Part shown: positions 1-5,643 of the stretch, one piece after another
How positions within the stretch are numbered: position 1 is the first letter of the stretch
How the letters are laid out: the number at the start of each line of letters is the position of its first letter
Assembly: GCA_902465425.1 (NCBI GenBank)
Contig: CABQNA010000068.1
Coordinates: 1-7,290 of the forward strand
Source: an uncultured Collinsella sp.
GTDB lineage: Bacteria > Actinomycetota > Coriobacteriia > Coriobacteriales > Coriobacteriaceae
Length of the DNA stretch: 7,290 bases
Direction of reading: 5' to 3'
Notes under the pieces: generated by a model
Database searches by the model: none
What the model saw: the letters and a program-made list of their open reading frames with translations, nothing else
Told to the model about the DNA's origin: nothing
Made by a program: the position numbers and the translations under genes

Positions 1-1883
1 AAGACGGCAAGCCACATATTGGCGATGCCCAGTGCTGCCAGCACAAGGATCAGCAGCTTAATACCCAGTGCAAAAATGATGTTCTGCCAAACAATCGTCA
101 TGGTCTTGCGCGCCACGCGGATCGCGCGGGAAATGTTGGAAGGCTTGTCGTCCATCAGCACCACGTCGGCGGCCTCAATTGCGGCGTCGGAACCCATAGC
201 GCCCATGGCAATGCCCACATCGGCGCGCGTGAGCACGGGTGCGTCGTTGATGCCGTCACCGACAAAGGCGAGCTTGCCCTTGCCGCATTCGGCCGCGAGC
301 AGCGCTTCAACACGCTCGACCTTGTCGCCCGGCAGCAGCTGCGCGTGGAACTCGTCGAGGCAGAGCTGCTTGGCCACCGCAGCAGTCACTTCCTCGCGGT
401 CGCCCGTGAGCATGACGGTGCGCTTGACGCCGGCGGCGTGCAGGTCGCTGATCGTCTGCTCGGCATCGGCCTTGACGGTGTCGGCAATTACAATGTGGCC
501 GGCATAGATGCCATCAACCAGCACGTGAAGGATCGTACCGACGACCTCGCAATTGGGCGCTTCGACGCCGGTCGCTGCGAGCATCTTAGCGTTGCCGACG
601 ACGACGTGCCTGCCGTCGATGTTCGCCGTCACGCCATGGCCCGCGTCGTTGGTGGAGTCGCTTACGCGCTTGGGGTCGAATTCGCCCTGGAAGGCGGCGC
701 GCACCGACTGCGCGATGGGATGATCGGAGAATGACTCAGCGAGGGCTGCGACCTCAAGCAGCGATTGCTCGGTATAGCCGGCTTCAGGGTGTACTGCCAC
801 GACCGAGAACGTGCCGTTGGTGAGCGTGCCGGTCTTGTCGAAGACGACGGTGTCCACATCGGCGAGCGTCTCGAGGTAGTTGGAGCCCTTGATGAGGACG
901 CCCAGCTTGGACGCGCCGCCGATGCCGCCAAAGAAGCTCAGCGGCACGCTGATCACGAGCGCGCACGGGCAGCTGACGACCAGGAAGGTCAGGCCTCGCA
1001 GGATCCAGTCAGACCAGGCGCCGGTGACCAGGCCGCCGCCGAGCGCGAGCACCGCGGCCGCGCCGGTGACGGCGGGGGTGTAGACGCGAGCAAAGCGCGT
1101 GATGAAGTTCTCAGTGCGCGCCTTCTTTTCGCTGGCATTTTCCACGAGCTCCAGGACGCGTGCGACGGTGGACTCGCCAAAGGGCTTGGTGGTGCGTACG
1201 TGGATGAGGCCCGTCATGTTGATGCAGCCGCTGATGATGTCGTCGCCGGACTTGGCGGGGCGGGGGACTGATTCGCCCGTGAGCGCGGCGGTGTCGAGCT
1301 GGGTTTCGCCCTCGACGATGACGCCGTCGATAGGCACGCGCTCGCCCGGCTTGACCACGATCACGGTGCCGACCGCGATGTCATCGGGGAAGACCTGTTC
1401 GAGTGTGCCGTCGGGTTGCTCGACGTTGGCGTAGTCGGGTGCGATGTCCATCATGGCGCTGATCGATTTACGGCTCTTGCCCACGGCGTATGCCTGGAAC
1501 AGCTCGCCGACCTGGTAGAACAGCATGACGGCGGCGCCTTCGGCCATGTGCGGATCGGTGTCGGGGAAGAGCACCATGGCAAACGCGCCGATGGTCGCGA
1601 CGGCCATGAGGAAGCTCTCGTCGAACGCCTTGCCGCGGCGGATGTTGTTGTATGCCTTTTGGAGCACGTCGTAGCCGGCAATCAAAAACGGCACGAGGAA
1701 CAGTGCGAAGCTGGCGTAGATGTCGCCCGGGGTGCCGAATGTGGCAGTGAGGGTGCCGAGCTCATCGAGGGCGTACACCACGGCAAAAATGCCCAGCGCT
1801 ACCAGGATGCGGTTGCGCTTATGCTCGAGTGACTCTTTTTTCTTGCGCTTCTTCTTTTTCTTCTTGGGGTCGGCGGTGGCCAT
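1..1883 (-). CDS. Zn/Cd-exporting P1B-type ATPase (ZntA/CadA-like), C-terminus cut by window edge
   Basis: Membrane pump expected to export Zn2+/Cd2+ from the cytoplasm using ATP. Read from ATG at 1883, 627 codons are open and the frame leaves the window before the last helix. Visible landmarks are the metal-site CPC (C305-P306-C307) in the sixth helix, phosphorylation motif DKTGTLT at D349, the HP motif (H388-P389), TGD ending at D495, and hinge GDGINDAP from G542. A lysine in the seventh helix (K609, within GIKLLILVLAALGI) and the following ANMWLAV match the zinc/cadmium subclass rather than the copper subclass; the helix-8 aspartate should lie just outside the window. The N-terminus carries no HMA domain but a basic stretch, PKKKKKKRKKKE (residues 6-17), before the first helix at about residue 26. 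A good Shine-Dalgarno (GGGAGG, around 1892-1896) supports the start. A repressor operator lies at 1907-1926. Zn/Cd specificity is inferred; family membership is secure. Confidence 0.95.
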   Translation of the reverse strand, partial: MATADPKKKKKKRKKKESLEHKRNRILVALGIFAVVYALDELGTLTATFGTPGDIYASFALFLVPFLIAGYDVLQKAYNNIRRGKAFDESFLMAVATIGAFAMVLFPDTDPHMAEGAAVMLFYQVGELFQAYAVGKSRKSISAMMDIAPDYANVEQPDGTLEQVFPDDIAVGTVIVVKPGERVPIDGVIVEGETQLDTAALTGESVPRPAKSGDDIISGCINMTGLIHVRTTKPFGESTVARVLELVENASEKKARTENFITRFARVYTPAVTGAAAVLALGGGLVTGAWSDWILRGLTFLVVSCPCALVISVPLSFFGGIGGASKLGVLIKGSNYLETLADVDTVVFDKTGTLTNGTFSVVAVHPEAGYTEQSLLEVAALAESFSDHPIAQSVRAAFQGEFDPKRVSDSTNDAGHGVTANIDGRHVVVGNAKMLAATGVEAPNCEVVGTILHVLVDGIYAGHIVIADTVKADAEQTISDLHAAGVKRTVMLTGDREEVTAAVAKQLCLDEFHAQLLPGDKVERVEALLAAECGKGKLAFVGDGINDAPVLTRADVGIAMGAMGSDAAIEAADVVLMDDKPSNISRAIRVARKTMTIVWQNIIFALGIKLLILVLAALGIANMWLAV

Positions 1884-1906
1884 GACTCGTATCCTCCCAT
1901 TTGAAT

Positions 1907-1926
1907 GTATGAACACTCGCTCATAT
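1907..1926 (-). promoter_or_regulatory. Third ArsR/SmtB-type operator, in front of the ATPase gene
   Basis: The 20-mer GTATGAACACTCGCTCATAT differs at few positions from the two copies upstream of the repressor gene and keeps the same 6-8-6 dyad (GTATGA, 8 bases, TCATAT). Its centre is about 33 bases upstream of the ATPase ATG. A poor -10-like TACATT (minus strand, 1904-1909) abuts it, and no convincing -35 is seen. The copy implies that the pump has its own zinc-controlled promoter in addition to any readthrough from the repressor promoter. Confidence 0.75.
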
Positions 1927-1939
1927 AATTTCGCGAGCA

Positions 1940-1962
1940 AAGGCCGCGGCAAGCGCGGCCTT
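1940..1962 (-). terminator. GC-rich hairpin between the HMA gene and the ATPase gene
   Basis: A perfect 9-bp stem (AAGGCCGCG at 1940-1948 with CGCGGCCTT at 1954-1962) and a 5-base loop lie 21 bases past the HMA stop codon. On the minus strand only a few T residues follow, so it is a weak intrinsic terminator at best. It may instead attenuate readthrough or stabilise the 3' end of the arsR-hma message. Together with the operator at 1907-1926 it separates the pump from the upstream genes. Confidence 0.5.
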
Positions 1963-1983
1963 GCGGGTTGGCGTAAACCTGGG

Positions 1984-2202
1984 CTAGAGAATGATCTCGC
2001 AGTCCGGCTCGGCGTCGGCGGTGAACTCCACAACGCGGTCGAGGACCTCGTCGAACTCGGCGTCATCGGCCTCGAGCGTCAACTTCTGGGTCATAAAGTT
2101 GACCGAAACGGACTTGACGCCATCGAGCTTGGCCAGCTCGTCCTGAAGCTCACGCGCGCAGTTGGCGCAGTCGATCTCGTCGAGTTTAAACTGCTTTTTC
2201 AT
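1984..2202 (-). CDS. Free-standing heavy-metal-associated (HMA) domain protein, 72 aa
   Basis: Small soluble ferredoxin-like metal-binding protein, probably a zinc/cadmium chaperone or detached N-terminal domain for the adjacent ATPase. The whole chain is one HMA domain: the metal loop is D11-C12-A-N-C15, in the place of the usual MxCxxC of copper chaperones, and is followed by the typical helix and 'LDGVKSVSVNF' strand. An aspartate before the first cysteine is the pattern in the N-terminal domain of ZntA, which favours zinc over copper. The acidic tail (residues 62-72) ends DCEIIL and adds a third cysteine (C68), a possible extra ligand. The start has a good ribosome site (GGGAAAGG, about 9 bases upstream). 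The gene follows the repressor gene by 63 bases and precedes the pump by 100, all on one strand. The partnership with the pump is inferred from context. Confidence 0.9.
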   Translation of the reverse strand: MKKQFKLDEIDCANCARELQDELAKLDGVKSVSVNFMTQKLTLEADDAEFDEVLDRVVEFTADAEPDCEIIL

Positions 2203-2265
2203 GGTGGATTCCTTTCCCCGTATTTGCGGCTTGGGTGCAGGCCGCGCTGGTACCGTGGTTGGTCG

Positions 2266-2631
2266 CTATTCGCAGATGTGGCTCATGCCCTGGTTGAGCA
2301 TGGTGTAGACGTGATCGTCGGCAAGCGAGTAGAGGATGTTGCGGCCGTCGCGGCGGAATTTAACCAGGTGCGACTGCTTGAGTGTGCGCAGCTGGTGCGA
2401 CACCGCGGACTGCGAGGTTTCGGTCGCTTCGGCGATGTCTGCCACGCAGAGCTCGCGGCCCATGAGGGCATAGAGGATCTTGATGCGCGTGGTGTCGCTG
2501 AAGACCTTGAACAGGTCGGCGAGGTCGTAGAGAAGCTCCTCGTCGGGAAGGTCCTCGGGCGAGCAGGTGGTGGGAATCGCGGGTTCGGTGGCCTCGATGT
2601 CGGGTTTCGTTTCATCAACGCGGATGCTCAT
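2266..2631 (-). CDS. ArsR/SmtB-family zinc-responsive repressor, 121 aa
   Basis: Winged-helix metal-sensing repressor expected to bind its own promoter and the pump promoter, and to let go when zinc (or cadmium) binds. The core runs from about residue 33; residues 1-30 form an acidic, probably flexible arm with one cysteine (C23). The recognition region is about residues 62-88 (VADIAEAT...SQSAVSHQLRTL). The alpha-3 ELCVADIA segment retains C62, but the telling feature is the last helix: D105, H107, H118 and E121 have exactly the spacing of the SmtB/CzrA alpha-5 zinc ligands (D-x-H ... H-x-x-E). C120 lies between the last two. The start is supported by AAAGGA upstream and by operators immediately beyond it. 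It is the first gene of the repressor-HMA-pump cluster. Family and alpha-5 site are read directly; zinc as the inducer is inferred from them. Confidence 0.95.
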   Translation of the reverse strand: MSIRVDETKPDIEATEPAIPTTCSPEDLPDEELLYDLADLFKVFSDTTRIKILYALMGRELCVADIAEATETSQSAVSHQLRTLKQSHLVKFRRDGRNILYSLADDHVYTMLNQGMSHICE

Positions 2632-2645
2632 TGCAATATCCTTTC

Positions 2646-2665
2646 ATATGAACATGCGCTCATAT
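2646..2665 (-). promoter_or_regulatory. Proximal operator between promoter and repressor start
   Basis: ATATGAACATGCGCTCATAT is an imperfect dyad (ATATGA, 8 bases, TCATAT). It lies 15 bases upstream of the repressor ATG and just after the predicted transcription start (about 2671), so it would fall in the early transcribed region. It is centred exactly 35 bp from the distal copy and lies in the opposite orientation to it. The 6-8-6 geometry resembles the 12-2-12 operators of the SmtB/CzrA family. Confidence 0.8.
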
Positions 2666-2677
2666 AACTTGCTTCCG

Positions 2678-2705
2678 ATTATATGAGTGTATGTTCATAT
2701 GTCAA
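2678..2705 (-). promoter_or_regulatory. Sigma-70-type promoter of the zinc-resistance cluster with embedded operator
   Basis: On the minus strand, TTGACA (2700-2705), a 16-base spacer and TATAAT (2678-2683) match both consensus hexamers perfectly. The spacer is occupied by the distal operator (2681-2700), so bound repressor would block polymerase. Transcription should start near 2671, leaving a leader of about 40 bases before the repressor ATG. Confidence 0.85.
2681..2700 (-). promoter_or_regulatory. Distal operator inside the -35/-10 spacer
   Basis: On the plus strand the site reads ATATGAGTGTATGTTCATAT. Its reverse complement, ATATGAACATACACTCATAT, differs from the proximal operator at two positions only, so the two sites are inverted copies. 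It overlaps the end of the -10 and touches the -35, the ideal place for repression. Confidence 0.8.
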
Positions 2706-2722
2706 TGACGTTCAGGTAATTC

Positions 2723-2752
2723 GTTGCACAAAATGATGGGAAATAGTGGACG
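2723..2752. repeat. Imperfect dyad element, copy A
   Basis: GTTGCACAAAAT, six bases, then AAATAGTGGAC: the two arms are rough inverted copies (TGCA...AAAT facing AAAT...TGGA). It shares the layout TGCA-nAAAT-N6-ATT/AAAT-nTG(C/G)A with copy B 54 bases further on. This could be an intergenic repeat family or a binding site; identity is only suggested. Confidence 0.35.
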
Positions 2753-2806
2753 AGATCCCGGAGTGAGCGGTTTTGATAGCCGATGCCGGGGTGGGTGCCC
2801 CTGAGC

Positions 2807-2834
2807 CGTGCAAAAATTGGAGTATTCTGCAACG
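2807..2834. repeat. Imperfect dyad element, copy B
   Basis: CGTGCAAAAAT, then TGGAGT, then ATTCTGCAACG: the right arm read in reverse complement (CGTTGCAGAAT) matches the left arm closely. It is the better-formed of the two dyads in this gene-free stretch. No gene starts nearby in a position that would make it an obvious promoter operator. Confidence 0.4.
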
Positions 2835-3050
2835 ATAGGGGGTCCGTTAATTTATTGCAGGCCATATAATGCAGTTCAAGAGTTGTCTTAGGGTGTTAAT
2901 CCGATGAGTTCTTCCTCAAATGTTGCCTAACGCTCTCACGCAAGAGTGATTTCGCTTCACATTTGGATCCACTCGAGGGTGATAGACACCCGGCTCTGCT
3001 GAATACTCGCAATTTTGCACGTCGCTAAGGTGCCCACCTTGTTAGCCGGT

Positions 3051-4241
3051 CTAGCTTCCGGCCCCGAAGATCCTGCCCTCGGGCGCGAAGCTGCTTGTTT
3101 GGTTGAGTGATGGGCTGTCGGGTTCGGCAGTCTGCATGTCATCGATTGCCGGAGCCTCGTTAATCGTCGGATCGTCCAATGTGATGCCTTCGAGCATTGC
3201 TTTTTCGAGGTCGATTCGTTGGCGCTCTTCGGAATCCTGGCGAAGCTCCTCCTGGATTCGTTTCTTCTCCTCAATAAACCTTCTGAGTACAAACTGTCTC
3301 AGGTCTTCTTGCATGATTTGAAAGTCTTTTGGCAGACGCGAGGGGCGCATGCCCTCTTTTCGTTGGATCGCCTCCATGACCCTAACGAAAGCGCTGGCAT
3401 GCATAAAGGAATAACGACTGACGGTGATGATTCCGTATCCCATGGACGCAAGCGCATTCTTGCGTTCCTCATCGATGGCGCGGTCTTCTTCCGCGTCATG
3501 ATAAAAACCGTTGTATTCAATGTCTGTGCGAGATTTCTTTAGATACGCATCCATAAAGAACTTTTTGCGTCTCGTGAGATTCTTCGCGGCAGCGGTGACC
3601 TGCACCTCGTAATCGGTCTCAACTCCCTTAATACCAAGCCCTCCTTCGCTTTTGGGCAGCGTTAGCATCATGACAAAGGCCGTTTCCATAGGAGACCGGC
3701 ATCCGTCGCGCACACATTGGATCGCCTTTCGGGCAAGGGCCAGACCGTCGCATCTGGTAATGGAATTAAAGAACTGCTTTAGCCTCTCGGTCGAGGTAAG
3801 TGGGAAACGCTCGGTATAAGAGGTAGAAGAACCGTTTCCAAGGAAATAAGCGCCGCACAGTTCAAAGTAGTACTCCACTAGTTCGCGAAAAGAAAGATAG
3901 GTGGCGGCCTGAAGTGCGCAAAGCTCAACGCCAACAACGAAGATGCCATCTTTGAGCTCTATAAAGCGTGAGTTCGAGAATCGTTTTGAAGAAACGTGGC
4001 ATTGACAGTTCATTGCATAGCGCGCATTCCTGCGATCAAACACCATCACCTCGAGGGAATCATTTGCGCCGAGGGAAACATCATGTTTGGTGAGCCATTC
4101 TGCGGCTGCGTCAAGAAGCGTTCCGGTGGGATATGATCCGTAAATCTCGGCAGGGTTACAGGACTCGATACCTTTCGCAGACACCGAATGCGCGGCCTGG
4201 TAGACCGCTTTTGCCGTGGTATGTGACAATACGATACTCAT
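3051..4241 (-). CDS. 396-aa protein of a Coriobacteriia-type family with PD-(D/E)XK nuclease-like core
   Basis: Function unknown. The N-terminal half (LSHTTA near the start, then PELC/ELCALQAATYLSFRELVEYYFELCG around residues 106-130 and SPMETAF at 183-189) resembles a paralogous protein family I associate with Collinsella, Eggerthella and relatives. Residues about 183-277 look like a DUF559/Vsr-type restriction-endonuclease fold: E186 in a helix, D231 in FFMDAY, E242 in IEYNG, H248, then D257 and R260 in DEERKNALASMGYGIITVSR. The residue two after E242 is N244 where an active enzyme of this fold usually has lysine, so catalysis is uncertain. Residues about 310-350 are a charged, probably coiled-coil helix; 351-396 form an acidic, low-complexity tail. 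No Shine-Dalgarno precedes the ATG (the upstream bases read GATATATACC), so translation may be weak or leaderless. Sampled GC is about 50%, lower than its neighbours, suggesting transfer. Gene confidence is high; the nuclease assignment is moderate. Confidence 0.85.
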   Translation of the reverse strand: MSIVLSHTTAKAVYQAAHSVSAKGIESCNPAEIYGSYPTGTLLDAAAEWLTKHDVSLGANDSLEVMVFDRRNARYAMNCQCHVSSKRFSNSRFIELKDGIFVVGVELCALQAATYLSFRELVEYYFELCGAYFLGNGSSTSYTERFPLTSTERLKQFFNSITRCDGLALARKAIQCVRDGCRSPMETAFVMMLTLPKSEGGLGIKGVETDYEVQVTAAAKNLTRRKKFFMDAYLKKSRTDIEYNGFYHDAEEDRAIDEERKNALASMGYGIITVSRYSFMHASAFVRVMEAIQRKEGMRPSRLPKDFQIMQEDLRQFVLRRFIEEKKRIQEELRQDSEERQRIDLEKAMLEGITLDDPTINEAPAIDDMQTAEPDSPSLNQTSSFAPEGRIFGAGS

Positions 4242-4416
4242 GGTATATATCGTGTCAGCTAATGCCGTGTTGATGGCGCTGAGTGGAAAAGTCGTTTTAG
4301 AGGTCTAACCAAATGCTGTCAAAAAGCTTGACGCAATTATGGGTTGGTAGGCCCTAAATAAAAGTTTTCGCAGCTTAGCCCTAGCATATAAATACTCAAT
4401 TGCCGCACATTTGATA

Positions 4417-4453
4417 GTGATGCATCACCATCCGACAACGAATTACGTGTCGG
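4417..4453. repeat. Two adjacent palindromes in the AT-richer spacer
   Basis: GTGATGCATCAC (4417-4428) is a perfect 12-base palindrome. Three bases later CCGACA (4432-4437) and TGTCGG (4448-4453) form a perfect 6-bp inverted repeat around a 10-base loop. No T-tract follows on either strand, so these are not intrinsic terminators. Binding sites or remnants of an inserted element are possible. Confidence 0.35.
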
Positions 4454-4520
4454 GAATTGGCCGAAATCGTTCAAAATGAGGGTTCAGAATTTGTGATGGC
4501 AGATCTATCTATGGAACGTA

Positions 4521-4560
4521 GGGCGGCCCCGCTGCGGGGTTTCCCGCTGCGAGGCCGCTC
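4521..4560 (-). terminator. GC-rich nested hairpin downstream of the exonuclease gene
   Basis: Outer arms GCGGCC (4523-4528) and GGCCGC (4553-4558), extendable by a GC and a GU pair, enclose a tight CCCCG-CTG-CGGGG hairpin (4527-4539); the two stems share bases, so they are alternatives. It lies about 30 bases past the exonuclease stop on the minus strand. There is no T-tract on that strand, so terminator function is a weak inference. Confidence 0.35.
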
Positions 4561-4592
4561 GTGATCTACGCCGGAGTTTGTCGCAGGCGTTT

Positions 4593-5561
4593 CTACTTGG
4601 CAAATAGGCTCTTGAGGTTGAACTCGGCTTGGACGGTGCGGAGCATGAGGTCGGTGTCGTCCAGACCCAGATGCTGCTCGTTGGCGTCGGCGGCGAGGGT
4701 TCCGCGGCGGCGCGCCCAGTTCTCGAGCGCGGCGGGGGCGGACTCGCGGGGGAGCGAGCGGACGTCGGCATCCAGGCTGCGGCAGATCTGGCGCGAGTCG
4801 ATGACGATGATCTTGCCGGCGCGGCGTGCCTCGGCGTAGCCGTCCAGGTGGATCTTGAACCAGCTGTCCTCAAACGCGGCGTTGTGTGCCATGTACGGGT
4901 ACTTCTTCATGAGCTTGAGCAGCTGCTTTTGCAGCTCTTTGTTCTCGCGGAAGGGCGTTTTGCCGTCGATGTCGTCCCAGGTGATGTGGTGGATATTCGA
5001 CAGCGGTACATCCTCGCCGCGGTAGATGTCGGGCAGACCGCAGTAGTGTGCCTCGGCGTCGTGCGGGACGGCGTCGCTGGTGAGCTCCATGATCTCCCAG
5101 CCGACGTTGATGATATAACCGCGCTCGGGTGCACGGCCGGTGGTCTCGATGTCGATACCGAGCACGGTGCCCTGGATGGGCTTGCGGGCGTAGGCCACGC
5201 CGAGCGCGTCGCGGTCGCCGCGGATTTCGCGCATAACGGACGCGGCGGTGCGCTTTTGCATCTTGCCGATGGCGGCGCAGGTGTCGGCATCGGACAAGCC
5301 GCGCGAAAGCGCCACGGGCGTCACGTTGCGCAGGCGTGCCTCGCCAATCTGGTCGCACAGGTCGCGGTTGCGGTCAGCCAGGTCGCGCACGGTGGCAAAG
5401 TCGAAGCTGGGGTCGCCCTCGGCGGTAAAGTACTCGGTTTCGAGCACCTTAAGGGCCTCTTCGCCCTTCTGGCGCTCGGACTCCATGGCGCCGTGATCGC
5501 CATAGATAAACATGGGAATAAACGGCTGGCGCTCGTATTCGAGTGCTTGTGAAACGTTCAT
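4593..5561 (-). CDS. DEDDh-type 3'-5' exonuclease-domain protein, 322 aa
   Basis: Probable metal-dependent 3'-5' exonuclease of the DnaQ/RNase T superfamily; whether it acts on DNA or RNA cannot be told. The exonuclease domain spans about residues 131-312: motif I GIDIETTG with D137 and E139, motif II MAHNAAFED around H226-D232, and motif III H297-x4-D302 (HLGLDD), the DEDDh signature. At the canonical motif II acid the chain has E231 immediately followed by D232 instead of a single Asp. Residues 1-130 are an alpha-helical N-terminal region I do not recognise, rich in charged residues and lacking a signal peptide. The start is firmly set by AAGGAG seven bases upstream (5569-5574). A GCCGC/GCGGC hairpin (5581-5595) lies in the leader just before that site. 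The gene stands alone, divergent from the permease gene, with core-like high GC. Confidence 0.9.
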   Translation of the reverse strand: MNVSQALEYERQPFIPMFIYGDHGAMESERQKGEEALKVLETEYFTAEGDPSFDFATVRDLADRNRDLCDQIGEARLRNVTPVALSRGLSDADTCAAIGKMQKRTAASVMREIRGDRDALGVAYARKPIQGTVLGIDIETTGRAPERGYIINVGWEIMELTSDAVPHDAEAHYCGLPDIYRGEDVPLSNIHHITWDDIDGKTPFRENKELQKQLLKLMKKYPYMAHNAAFEDSWFKIHLDGYAEARRAGKIIVIDSRQICRSLDADVRSLPRESAPAALENWARRRGTLAADANEQHLGLDDTDLMLRTVQAEFNLKSLFAK

Positions 5562-5580
5562 ATAACTGCTCCTTGGACGG

Positions 5581-5595
5581 GCCGCACCGCGCGGC
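5581..5595 (-). promoter_or_regulatory. Leader hairpin beside the exonuclease ribosome site
   Basis: GCCGC (5581-5585), five-base loop, GCGGC (5591-5595). On the minus-strand message this 5-bp stem ends six bases before the AAGGAG ribosome site. It could tune translation initiation, but stems this short are expected by chance in GC-rich DNA. Confidence 0.25.
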
Positions 5596-5643
5596 TCGGG
5601 TTCATTGAGATGTGGCGAGATGATAGTTTACCATGGGCAACTA

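Larger units (their letters stand above)
2706..3050. other. Gene-free stretch left of the 396-aa gene
   Basis: No credible gene is seen on either strand; the short open frames here have no ribosome site or recognisable product. The stretch contains two related imperfect dyads (2723-2752 and 2807-2834), a small GGGTG/CACCC hairpin (2977-2991) and AAGGTG-GG-CACCTT (about 3027-3040) just past the minus-strand gene. The last two might form a weak 3' end for that gene but lack a T-tract. A plus-strand TATAAT at 2865-2870 has no matching -35 and no gene downstream. Confidence 0.5.
4242..4592. other. AT-richer gene-free stretch right of the 396-aa gene
   Basis: No convincing gene. A hand count of line 4321-4380 gives 25 of 60 G+C, the lowest I sampled. 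It holds a small GTCAA/TTGAC hairpin (4318-4332), a perfect 12-base palindrome GTGATGCATCAC (4417-4428), a CCGACA/TGTCGG hairpin (4432-4453), and a GC-rich nested hairpin next to the exonuclease stop (4521-4560). The upstream promoter of the 396-aa gene should lie at its left end, but no consensus is visible apart from TATATA a few bases before the ATG. Confidence 0.5.

Noticed and set aside
1833..1870. Lysine-codon purine tract at the pump N-terminus as a frameshift or slippage site
   Set aside because: The frame is open throughout and the tract is interrupted by CGC and mixed AAG/AAA codons; no alternative product is suggested.
1720..2667. Long plus-strand open frame (315 codons) opposite the zinc cluster
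   Set aside because: It is antisense to three confidently assigned genes, has no family resemblance or ribosome site, and arises from high-GC codon bias.
2786..2802. GGGG/CCCC hairpin in the gene-free stretch
   Set aside because: Only a 4-bp stem with no T-tract; expected by chance.
2842..2870. Plus-strand promoter suggested by TATAAT at 2865-2870
   Set aside because: No -35 at an acceptable distance and no plus-strand gene downstream.
2957..3292. Minus-strand open frame overlapping the end of the 396-aa gene
   Set aside because: Out-of-frame overlap with a better-supported gene, no ribosome site, and a Ser/Arg-rich shadow composition.
4629..5552. Plus-strand open frame (307 codons) opposite the exonuclease
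   Set aside because: Mirror of a gene with all DEDDh motifs and a perfect ribosome site; the composition (Val/Ala/Gly-rich) is typical of a shadow frame.
5556..5566. GTTCATATAAC at the exonuclease start resembles half of the zinc operator
   Set aside because: The partner half-site at the 8-base spacing is absent (TGCTTG instead of ATATGA), so it is probably coincidence.
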